A DNA stretch of 47,101 nucleotides from Planctomycetota bacterium. GTDB lineage: Bacteria > Planctomycetota > B15-G4. Shown here in pieces: positions 32,483-39,925 of the stretch. Both the position numbers and the translations under genes were made by a program. Positions within the stretch are counted from its first letter, which is position 1. Every line of letters starts with the position of its first letter. The DNA is taken from assembly GCA_003644265.1 (NCBI GenBank), contig QNBX01000014.1, positions 1-47,101 of the forward strand. Reading direction: 5' to 3'. The notes under the pieces were generated by a model. The model did no database searches. It was not told the DNA's origin and saw only the letters and a list, made by a program, of their open reading frames with translations.

Positions 32483-34368
32483 CAGACGCGGGCCTCCACC
32501 GGAGACGCCGGCACGTGCGCGCGCAGCCAGAACTCCAGCATGAGCACGGTCCAGACCTGGAAGATCGAGAAGCAGTTCTCCTGGCGCTGGTGCGCCACGA
32601 AGCCGGCCACGCCCTGGGGGCCCACGGCGGCGGCGATGCGTCCGTCGCTGCCCAGCAGCACGTCCTCGCACAGGCCCAGGATGTCCGCCTGGGTCCAGGC
32701 CTTACCGGGCAGGCCGAAGCCCATCTTCTTGCGCTCGATGTAGTGCTTGGGCAGGTAGCGCCCGGCCAGGTGTCGCAGCAGCGGCTTGGTGAGGCCGTCC
32801 TGGTAGACCAGCTCGGCGCCCAGGCCCTCGGCGAAGCGCGCCACGGAGCGGTCGAGCAGCGGCGCGCGTACCTCCAGCGCGAACTGCATGGACATGCGGT
32901 CGACCTTGGCCAGCACGGCGCCGGGCATGTAGGTGCGCGCGTCGATGCCGCGCATGCGGTGAATCAGCGGGCGGCGCGTGTCGTCCAGCTCGGAGATCCA
33001 GCGCGACACGAAGCGCTCGGCGTGGGCGCCCGCCTCAGGCCCGGCGATGGAGCCCACGTCCTCAGGCATGAACATGAGCCAACGCAGGCTGCAATAGGCG
33101 GGGCCGGGCTTCCAGATGCGCCGGTTGCGCGCCATGTAGAGCGCGCGCATCTTCCAGTCGCCCTCCTCGCGCAGGGTCTCGCGGTAGCGACCGTAGCCGC
33201 CGAACAGCTCGTCGCCGCCGTCGCCCGAGAGCGCCACCGTGACGTGCTCGCGCGTGAACTCGCTCAGCAGGTAGGTCGGCAGGCAGGAGGAGTCGCCCAG
33301 GGGCTCGTCCAGCGCCGCGGCGATGCGCGGCATGAGCTCGATCGCGTCGGGCTCCAGCATCTTCTCGTGGTGCGTGGTGCCCAACAGCTCGCTGGCCTCG
33401 CGCGCCAACAGGTGCTCGCTCTCGTCGGTGCCCTCGAAGCCGATCGAGAAGCTCTGCACGTCCATGCCCAGCTCGCGCGTCATCATGGCGACGACCAGGG
33501 CCGAGTCGATGCCGCCCGAGAGGAACGCGCCCAGGGGCACGTCGCTCATGAGCCGCCGCTCGGTGGCGCCCAGCAGGATCGGCATGAGCGCGTCGGCCGC
33601 CTCGTCCAGCTGCGCCGTGGACAGCGGGCGGTAAGGCGAGCGCGTGATGTGGTCGCCCTCGGGCTCGAACGAGAAGTGCCGCCCGTCGTGGCGCTGGGGC
33701 GCCTCGTCGCCGCCCGCGAACTCGAACGTGGCCCAGTGCCCCGGCAACAGCTTCTCGGTGCCGGCGATGATGGAGCGCGGCGCGGGCACGTACTGCAGCA
33801 GCAGGTACTCGCTCACGGCCTCGGGGCACACGCGCGGCTCGATGCCCGGCACGGTCAGCAGCGCCTGCAGCTCCGACGCGAAGGCCAGCCAGCCGGGGCC
33901 GCTGGCCAGGTACAGCGGCTTCTTGCCGAAGGCGTCACGCGCCAGCAGCAGCCGGCGCGTGTTGGCGTTCCAGCTGGCGAAGGCGTACATCCCCTCCAGC
34001 TTGGAGAGGTTGAAGGGCTCGCAGCTGGCGAACTGGTACAGCAGCACCTCGGAGTCGGTCTCCGAGTGGAACGCGTAGCCCCGCGCCAGCAGATCCTCGC
34101 GCAGCTCGCGGTAGTTGTAGATCTCACCGTTGAAGGTCAGCCCCACCTGGCCGTCGGGCGTGACCATGGGCTGGCGCCCCTGCTCCGACAGATCGACGAT
34201 GGACAGCCGCCTGTGCGCCAGGGCGCAGGTGCCGGTGGGATCGACCCAGGTGCCCGCGTCGTCCGGACCGCGATGCACCAGCGTGTCGCGCATGGTGGTG
34301 GCGATCTGCTCAAGCTGCTCCCGGGACCAGCGCCCGGTGGTGTCGACGATGCCTGCGATGCCGCACAT
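32482..34368 (-). CDS. asnB: Glutamine-hydrolysing asparagine synthase-like amidotransferase
   Basis: A 628-residue two-domain protein. The glutaminase domain begins MCGIAGIVD with Cys2 as nucleophile, and has HRGPDD, AHRRLSIVDL and FNGEIYN. The synthetase domain has the PP-loop SGGIDS (284-289) and ALSGDGGDELFGGYGRY. The ATG at 34368 is fixed because Cys2 must be exposed. The reaction would be ATP-dependent amide formation with glutamine as ammonia donor. Copies in polysaccharide clusters often amidate a sugar carboxylate rather than aspartate; position at the head of an operon with GT4, wzt and methyltransferase genes favours that, but it is inference. Confidence 0.92.
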   Translation of the reverse strand: MCGIAGIVDTTGRWSREQLEQIATTMRDTLVHRGPDDAGTWVDPTGTCALAHRRLSIVDLSEQGRQPMVTPDGQVGLTFNGEIYNYRELREDLLARGYAFHSETDSEVLLYQFASCEPFNLSKLEGMYAFASWNANTRRLLLARDAFGKKPLYLASGPGWLAFASELQALLTVPGIEPRVCPEAVSEYLLLQYVPAPRSIIAGTEKLLPGHWATFEFAGGDEAPQRHDGRHFSFEPEGDHITRSPYRPLSTAQLDEAADALMPILLGATERRLMSDVPLGAFLSGGIDSALVVAMMTRELGMDVQSFSIGFEGTDESEHLLAREASELLGTTHHEKMLEPDAIELMPRIAAALDEPLGDSSCLPTYLLSEFTREHVTVALSGDGGDELFGGYGRYRETLREEGDWKMRALYMARNRRIWKPGPAYCSLRWLMFMPEDVGSIAGPEAGAHAERFVSRWISELDDTRRPLIHRMRGIDARTYMPGAVLAKVDRMSMQFALEVRAPLLDRSVARFAEGLGAELVYQDGLTKPLLRHLAGRYLPKHYIERKKMGFGLPGKAWTQADILGLCEDVLLGSDGRIAAAVGPQGVAGFVAHQRQENCFSIFQVWTVLMLEFWLRAHVPASPVEARV

Positions 34369-34952
34369 AGATGTGTGTGTCCCAACCGCGGGTGGAGGTG
34401 GTTCGGGGCGACGACCCAATAACGGGTGCCGAACGTACCCTGCACAGCCGAGATCAAGCAGCGTGACGGGCCGGGATGTCCCCGGCCGGAGATTCTAACC
34501 GGTGCGCATGGCCACGTCTCGGGGCGGCTGAGGCGGGGGTGGGTGGCAGGAATGGGCGGGGCGAGAACCCCGGGCCCCGCTCGTGGAACGAACGGGCGTG
34601 GGGGAGCGATCTCGGTTCCCGCGGGGCTTCGGCCGCTGCAAGCCGACGGCGCGATGCGAGACCGTGCTTGGCGAGGGCCGCGTAGCGACTTCTGCGCCCG
34701 TGGCAGCACCGCGCCGCTCTGCTCCAGAATCCGGCTCCGTGGCGACCTCGGATTCAGCCAGACGGCTGGCTCCCGGGAGGGAATGACGTCGATCTGATCG
34801 GACTCGTCAAAGCGGAAGGAGTTTTCCTACACCCCACACCGGCCTGGGGGCTCAACGCCAGCGCGAGGCAAGGACTGCCTTCGTGACGCACGGGGCGCTC
34901 GGCCGCTGGGACTCCGCGGAGACCGCAAGCGGGACCCTCGGCCACTCAACGG
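34369..34952. other. Non-coding stretch between asnB and the toxin-antitoxin-like remnant
   Basis: No gene with convincing codon pattern or motifs is seen in either strand over these 584 bp. A short hairpin (GGCCGGG-ATGTC-CCCGGCC, 34469-34487) lies ~100 bp upstream of asnB. It must contain the asnB operon promoter, but no clear -35/-10 pair was recognised. It may be decayed DNA left by insertion of the adjacent pair. Confidence 0.5.
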
Positions 34953-34958
34953 TAGAAT
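34953..34958 (+). promoter_or_regulatory. -10 box TAGAAT giving a leaderless transcript
   Basis: TAGAAT (5 of 6 consensus) ends 6 bp before the ATG at 34965, so transcription would start at or next to the initiation codon. No Shine-Dalgarno and no good -35 box are present. The small gene would be translated from a leaderless mRNA. Confidence 0.5.
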
Positions 34959-34964
34959 GGGTGC

Positions 34965-35189
34965 ATGGACGCCCAGGGCACGCTCACTCCCGCCGGCAAG
35001 TTGAGGCTGGCGCTCGATCTCTTCGAGAGCGGGGTCGCGCTGATGCGCCAGAACCTGCGCCGCGAGCGCCCCTCCGCCTCCGAGAGCGAGATCGAGGCAG
35101 CCCTCGTGGCGTGGCTCCGCACCCGTCCAGGCGCTGAGCATGGCGACGCCGTCGGGCGCCTCCGTCCTGTGCGTGAGGCGGGCAACTGA
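34965..35189 (+). CDS. Small protein paired with an AbiEii-like nucleotidyltransferase; antitoxin candidate
   Basis: A 74-residue soluble protein: KLRLALDLFESGVALMRQNL, then SASESEIEAALVAWL and RPGAEHGDAVGR. I recall proteins of this pattern (helical, ending in RPGAEHGDA) encoded directly upstream of AbiEii-type nucleotidyltransferases in high-GC bacteria; whether they neutralise the partner is not established to my knowledge. It looks intact. Transcription is probably leaderless (TAGAAT at 34953). Its stop overlaps the expected start of the broken partner gene. The pair lies on the plus strand between two minus-strand polysaccharide operons, as an insertion would. Confidence 0.65.
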   Translation: MDAQGTLTPAGKLRLALDLFESGVALMRQNLRRERPSASESEIEAALVAWLRTRPGAEHGDAVGRLRPVREAGN

Positions 35190-35606
35190 CCGCGCTCGCT
35201 GCAGCTCTGAAGCTGGCCTGCGCCGACCTGGACGCGTGCGCGGTCTCATACGCGTTGGTCGGCGGCCTCGCCCTCGCACGCGCCCGACGGTGTGGTCGTC
35301 GACCTGCTCTTCGCGTCGTCCGGACTGGAACCGGAGTTGGTGGCCGCGGCGGAGCGCCTCGAGGTGTTTCCCGGAGTCGAGGTGCCCGTCGCCGGGCGTG
35401 CCCACCTCATTGCCCTGAAGGTGCTGGCGGCGGATGCCGCGACGCGTCCTCAGGATGGGATCGACGCCATCAACCTGCTGCGTGAGGCGAGCCCGGACGA
35501 ACTCTCTGAGACGCGGGCCGCGCTTGAGTTGATCACCTCGCGAGGCTACGCGCGAACCAAGGACCTGGCCGCTGAGCTGGAGTCCCTGCTCGCCGGGCTC
35601 AGCTGA
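35186..35606 (+). pseudogene. AbiEii-like nucleotidyltransferase, internally deleted and frameshifted
   Basis: The 5' part (from 35186) reads LTALAAALKLACADLDACAVSYALVGGLA, the N-terminal segment of AbiEii-type nucleotidyltransferases, but its first codon is CTG where ATG overlapping the upstream stop is expected. After about 35265 the match jumps to another frame: from ~35283 DGVVVDLLFASSGLEPELV ... VPVAGRAHLIALKVLAADAATRPQDGIDA ... ITSRGYARTKDLAAELESLL, the C-terminal part of the same family. The ~60 residues between them, which carry the Arg/Asp catalytic region (TRDxD-like), are missing. The gene should be inactive. The deletion length is estimated from memory of the family, not aligned. 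Confidence 0.72.
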
Positions 35607-35762
35607 AGCGACCACAGCCGCTCGGCTGTCGAGAGCCGTGGCGTCGCCGTCACTCCCGCAGAACCCGTCCGCCTTGCCCGGCTGTGAGTCGGAGCAGGCC
35701 ATGCCTGTCCAGATCCCGGGGCCGACGGGTTCCGTGAGCCTGCGAGGTGCGCCGCGCCCGCC

Positions 35763-36578
35763 CTACAGGAAGTTCCCGAAGAACAGCCGCAGGCGCAGGA
35801 ACCCGCGCCGCCCGACGAACAGCGCCAGCGCGGCAAACGCCGCCGCCAGCCACCACGAGAGCGTGTGCCGCAGCTCACCCCAATACAGCGCGTCGCGGTA
35901 GATGTTCACGAAGTGCGAGATGGGGTTGAGGTTGATCAGGGCCGAGAGCACCGGCCGCGAGGCCATCATGTCGGGCGGGTAGAGCGCCGGCGTGAGGAAC
36001 ATGCCCAGGCCGGTGAGCACGAAGACCACCTCCTTGATGTCGCGCACGAAGACGCACACCGCGCTCAGGATGTAGGACAGGCCCAGCATGGCCAGCACCT
36101 GGAACACCAGCGCCAGCACCAGCAAGGTCAGCGAGCCGGGCAGGGTGCCGTGGCCGATCAGCACGTAGAGACCCAGCAGCATCAGGCTCACCAAGTGCGG
36201 CACCAGGCACACCAGCAGCGTGCGCAGGGGCAGCACCTCCGCCGGAAAGTCGGCCTGCTTCACCAGGCTGGCGCTGTTGATCACGGTGGAGCAGGCGGTG
36301 TTGAGCAGCGCCGACCAGGCCAGCCAGGGCACCAGCCCCGAGAGCACGAAGGCCGGATAGTCGTCCAGCCCGCCGCTGGCATCCGCGCCCATGCGGATCT
36401 CGAAGATGTACGAGAACACCACCATGTACACCAGCATCTGCAGCACCGGGTGCAGCAGCGACCAGAGGATGCCGAAGCGCGAGCCCGCAAAGGGCGAGAA
36501 CAGCTCACGCCGCGTGAGACCGATGACCAGGTCCTTGTGACGGGCGAGGTCTCGCCACACCCCCGGGGCCGTGTTCAC
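35763..36578 (-). CDS. wzm: Polysaccharide ABC transporter permease (Wzm-like)
   Basis: A 271-residue ABC-2 type membrane protein with about six helices. Family features: the N-terminal amphipathic segment DLVIGLTRRELFSPFAGSRFGILWSLLHPVLQMLVYMVVF, then LVPWLAWSALLNTA, VKQADFPAEVLPLRTLLVCL, VFVRDIKEVV and FLTPALYPPDMM...LNPISHFVNIYRDALYWG. It forms the channel through which a lipid-linked glycan crosses the inner membrane. The GTG start overlaps the stop of the upstream GT2 gene by 4 bp. The natural ATPase partner is the Wzt-like protein at 28860-30476, which is unusually distant for this pair. Confidence 0.93.
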   Translation of the reverse strand: MNTAPGVWRDLARHKDLVIGLTRRELFSPFAGSRFGILWSLLHPVLQMLVYMVVFSYIFEIRMGADASGGLDDYPAFVLSGLVPWLAWSALLNTACSTVINSASLVKQADFPAEVLPLRTLLVCLVPHLVSLMLLGLYVLIGHGTLPGSLTLLVLALVFQVLAMLGLSYILSAVCVFVRDIKEVVFVLTGLGMFLTPALYPPDMMASRPVLSALINLNPISHFVNIYRDALYWGELRHTLSWWLAAAFAALALFVGRRGFLRLRLFFGNFL

Positions 36579-37729
36579 GACACGGCGACTCGGGAGGCGT
36601 CAGAGGCGCGGGCCGACTCAGGGCCGGCCTCCGCCACCGCCAGACCGTCCGCGGCCGCAAGCGGGCGCGCGCCGGGGCCGAGCTCGGCTACCGCCGCCCC
36701 AGCGGGGTGTGGCGTGGACGTGGGATGCGGCGAGGCAGCTGCACCAGATCGCGACGCTGCAGGATTCGCGCGAGCGTCCGCGACCTGAGGCTCAGACAAC
36801 GCCGGCAGCCGCCAGCTGGACTCGGGCACCACGCGCACCACGCCGGGATGCGGGCGCGCCAGCGGCGGCGGCGCGGGCGAGGTCCGCGAGCGCGGGCGCA
36901 CGACCGGCTCCAGCCCCAGCAGCCGGCTGAGCACCAGGCGCTCCCAGGCCGGGCGGTGGTGCTCGAAGTACGTGCGCCGGCTCTGGCGCACCAGCTCCTC
37001 GATCCGGGGCTGCGCCGGGCGGCCGTGGTGCGGGCGCACGTGCACCAGCGCCACGCGCGGGTCGTACACGCAACGCAGCTGCCGGTCGGCCAGGCGCCGC
37101 GCCAAGTCGACGTCCTCGTAATAAAGGAAGAAGCGCGGGTCGAAGCCGCTCACCGTCGCCAGGTGCTCGGCGCGGGCAAACAGGCAGGCACCGGTGACCC
37201 AGTCGACGGCGCCGGGCAGGTGCTCCCGCATGCTCAGGTACTTGCGGCGGTGGCAGGCGCGCAGCAAGCCCGTCAGCAAGCGGCCCAGGCTGGGGAAGCG
37301 CCCGGCCGAGCGTGTGCGCCGGCCATCGCTGCCGTGCAGGGCGGGGCCCACCAGCGCCACGTCGTCGGGCTGCGCGGCCAGCAGCGCGGGCAGGCGCGCC
37401 AAGCCGCCCGCGGGCACGAACAGATCGGCGTTGCCGAACGCCACCCAGCGACCGCTGGCCCGGGCCAGGGCGCGGTTGATGGCCTCGCCGTAGCCCAGGT
37501 TGGTGTCGCTCACGATGCGCGTGGCCCAGGGCACGAGCCGCCGGGCCAGATCGGCCGAGCCGTCGGTCGAGGCGTTGTCGACGATGATCAGCTCGCTGCG
37601 CAGGCCGCGCTGCCAGAGCTGCGACAGCGCCGGCACCAGCGAGCGCAGCAGCAGGGGCAGATCCCGGGCGCTCTGGTGCGTGACGACGATCCAGCTCAGA
37701 TCGACGCCGGGTTGTTTGCGCTCGGCCAT
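36575..37729 (-). CDS. Glycosyltransferase family 2 protein (rhamnosyltransferase-like)
   Basis: A 384-residue protein. The GT-A domain spans residues ~8-270: LSWIVVTHQSARDLPLLLRSL, LIIVDNASTDGSADLA (D51-N52 binds the nucleotide), NLGYGEAINRALARASGRW, FGNADLFVP (D102 at the DxD position), VTGACLFARAEHL, and LYYEDVDLARRL (catalytic-base region). These match the WcaA/rhamnosyltransferase-type subfamily. The last ~110 residues are Pro/Ala-rich and probably disordered. It is the first gene of the GT2-wzm operon (4-bp overlap). The 262-bp gap upstream holds no gene I can support and should contain the promoter. Confidence 0.88.
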   Translation of the reverse strand: MAERKQPGVDLSWIVVTHQSARDLPLLLRSLVPALSQLWQRGLRSELIIVDNASTDGSADLARRLVPWATRIVSDTNLGYGEAINRALARASGRWVAFGNADLFVPAGGLARLPALLAAQPDDVALVGPALHGSDGRRTRSAGRFPSLGRLLTGLLRACHRRKYLSMREHLPGAVDWVTGACLFARAEHLATVSGFDPRFFLYYEDVDLARRLADRQLRCVYDPRVALVHVRPHHGRPAQPRIEELVRQSRRTYFEHHRPAWERLVLSRLLGLEPVVRPRSRTSPAPPPLARPHPGVVRVVPESSWRLPALSEPQVADARANPAASRSGAAASPHPTSTPHPAGAAVAELGPGARPLAAADGLAVAEAGPESARASDASRVAVS

Positions 37730-37991
37730 GGGCCGGGACTCCCTCGGGTTGCGGCTGGGAGGCAGCGAGCCTCCACCAGCGTGTCAACGGCGCCGCTCCA
37801 AACGGCGATCGAGACCCGCTCGGCCCGGCTGCCGTCGCCCGGGTCAAAGCACCCGGCGCGCCAGCCTCCAACCGCTGCGCGCGAGGCTACCAAAGGGCCC
37901 TCGCGGCGGGAAACGGGCTGCCGGTCACGAGAAACGGGGCCACCCGCTGCCGCGCACCGGGCTGCCCGTCGCGCGGCAGCTGGCCTCGCTC

Positions 37992-39638
37992 TCAGCGTGT
38001 CTCTCCCGCTGCCGGAGCGACAGCGCTGTAGCTGCCCCAGCCGCCGACCGCCACGACCTCGAGGCCGGCCTCTGCGACCCAGTCCACGTAGCTATGACTA
38101 TTGCCCCACCAACCCTGAGTGGCGGAGAAGTCCAGCGAGGGTTGCACGATGCCGCGCATGGCCGCCGCCTTGGCGGGATCGTCAGCGAACAGCAGCCGGG
38201 CCATGGCGTAGCAAGGGCCCGCGAGAAAGCGCACGTACACGCCCACCGGCGTGTTCGGATGGAGGCCGCCCTGCACCAGCGGCACGAGCGGCGCCACGTC
38301 ATCGTGGATACCCCACGGCGGCACGTAGCCGCTGCCTTGCTGGTCCATGCTGTAACCCGGCCGCGTCGCCTGCGTCAGCATGAAGTCAGCGCACACGTGG
38401 AGCTGCTCCAGAACCCGCGAGCGCATGTTCGGCGCCGCGGCCCACCAGCCGTACGCATCCCAGAGGTCCAACCAGTTGGCCAGCCCTTCGGCCAGGACGC
38501 CAGTCATCCACGAGTTGCAGCTCCGCGCGTATTTCTTGGCCTGCTGGTGCGTGATCTCCACTCCGAACTCGTTCCACGCCAGGGCCTGCACCGAGTCGTT
38601 GTCCAGGTGCCCGCCCTCACTCACCGATCCGCTGTCGACCACGGGGCAACCCATCCAGTTGCGGTTCTCGAGGTCGGTCAGCGCCCGCTCCGCGATGGCC
38701 AGCACGTCCGCCGGGGAGACATGCGGCACCAGCGTGCCCCGATGGGTGAGCAGCGGAGCCATGTACGCCGTGCTCTTGAAGAACCAGCCATAGGCGCGGC
38801 TGTTGCCCCAGGACTCACCGGCCAGACGGAAGCTGGCAACCGACAGATGCTGGCCGACGGCGCATTGAGCCGCCGAGAAGCTGCCATAGGCGAGCGAGAA
38901 CCAGACCAGCGCGTCGATGGTCATGTGCTGCGCGTGGGGCGGCGGCAGGCCCACGCCCGGCCAGCCCTCCATGCCCGGCGGCATGCTGGAGGAGTACAGC
39001 TGGCTGAATCCGCCCTTGGAGTTGTTGTAGCCCTGACCCAGGATCCACTCGGGGTGTTTCAGCGGAGACCAGTCCACGTTGCAACTGCGTAGCCCCTGCG
39101 CCTGGACCCAGAGCTTGCCCGCCTCGCCCAGCGCCTCGGAAGCCCCACCCAGGATCAGGGCCACGCCTGCCGGGCAGGTGTGTGCCTGGACGCGACCGCT
39201 GCCCGTGGCCTCCGGGTTGTGCGGGTCTGGTATTGGGCCCCAGGTGCCGCTGTCGCGCAGCTCGTCGGCCTGCGCACTCGTGAGCTGGGAGGCGGCGAGC
39301 TGCTGCTGGATGTAGCCGCCGAGCGGGGTCAACCCCAGACCCGTGTCGAGCTGGAGATCCGACCACCAGAACGAAAACAGCTGCCCGAAGCTGATCGACG
39401 TCTCGCTGGCAAAGAGGTCCTTGACCACGGTGATGCTCGGCCCGAGCTCCACCACCTCCACCACGAGATAGCCCGACAGCGTGTGCCCGAGGTTCACGGA
39501 GGCGGGGTCTCCATACCAGAGGCCCACCTCGGAGCCGGCGCGGTAGGCCTTGAGCCCAGTGCCCGGGATGGGATAGAAACCGTCGTGGTCCAGCACGATG
39601 GTGACGCTGTTGAGGCGCATACGCGGTGCGGTTGTCAT
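37992..39638 (-). CDS. Unrecognised 548-residue protein
   Basis: No signal peptide or membrane helix is apparent. The first ~60 residues are strand-rich (MRLNSVTIVLDHDGFYPIPGTGLKAYRAGSEVGLWYGDP cut at its motifs). The remainder is rich in Trp, Tyr, Gly and His and seems mainly helical, with segments HPEWILGQGYNNSKGGF, DALVWFSLAYGSFSAAQ, WGNSRAYGWFFKS, WMTGVLAEGLANWLDLWDAYGWW and WGNSHSYVDWVAEAG. Repeated aromatic helices of this kind suggest an alpha/alpha toroid as in some glycosidases or polysaccharide lyases, but no catalytic signature can be named. ATG 39638 is chosen; ATGs at 39620 and 39698 are in frame and none has a Shine-Dalgarno. It is monocistronic, divergent from the M28 peptidase. 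Confidence 0.7.
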   Translation of the reverse strand: MTTAPRMRLNSVTIVLDHDGFYPIPGTGLKAYRAGSEVGLWYGDPASVNLGHTLSGYLVVEVVELGPSITVVKDLFASETSISFGQLFSFWWSDLQLDTGLGLTPLGGYIQQQLAASQLTSAQADELRDSGTWGPIPDPHNPEATGSGRVQAHTCPAGVALILGGASEALGEAGKLWVQAQGLRSCNVDWSPLKHPEWILGQGYNNSKGGFSQLYSSSMPPGMEGWPGVGLPPPHAQHMTIDALVWFSLAYGSFSAAQCAVGQHLSVASFRLAGESWGNSRAYGWFFKSTAYMAPLLTHRGTLVPHVSPADVLAIAERALTDLENRNWMGCPVVDSGSVSEGGHLDNDSVQALAWNEFGVEITHQQAKKYARSCNSWMTGVLAEGLANWLDLWDAYGWWAAAPNMRSRVLEQLHVCADFMLTQATRPGYSMDQQGSGYVPPWGIHDDVAPLVPLVQGGLHPNTPVGVYVRFLAGPCYAMARLLFADDPAKAAAMRGIVQPSLDFSATQGWWGNSHSYVDWVAEAGLEVVAVGGWGSYSAVAPAAGETR

Positions 39639-39710
39639 GGTGCGTGTCGATCCCAAGCGGTCTGTCGACCGCTCGGCGCGTGCGAGACGCTGGATCATGG
39701 CGTCGGCCCC

Positions 39711-39784
39711 GGAGAGCAGAGACCGAAGCAGGGAGAGAGAGAGGAGCCCCGTGAGAGGGGGGGCCCGACAGAGGGGGAGAGATG
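39711..39784. repeat. Purine-rich tract
   Basis: About 74 bp in which the plus strand is mostly G and A (runs such as GGGAGAGAGAGAGGAG and AGAGGGGGAGAGA). It lies just upstream of the 548-residue protein gene, so the transcript-like strand of that gene is pyrimidine-rich there. No gene covers it. Confidence 0.6.
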
Positions 39785-39925
39785 GACCAGCGTACACACG
39801 TCGTGACCTGATTGCTCGCTGAGCCCCAGTGGCCACGCGTAGCCGTGGGCCGCCGAGACGCCAGACAGGGCACAATGCCCCCCTTCAATGCTCATCACCC
39901 CCCCCATGTCCGCAGGAATCAGCCC

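Noticed and set aside
35292..35606. A complete 104-residue hypothetical gene
   Set aside because: It corresponds only to the C-terminal part of an AbiEii-like nucleotidyltransferase; the matching N-terminal part lies just upstream in another frame.
39812..39925. N-terminal extension of the M28 peptidase upstream of 39926
   Set aside because: It would bury the signal peptide; the ATG at 39926 has a suitable AGGA.
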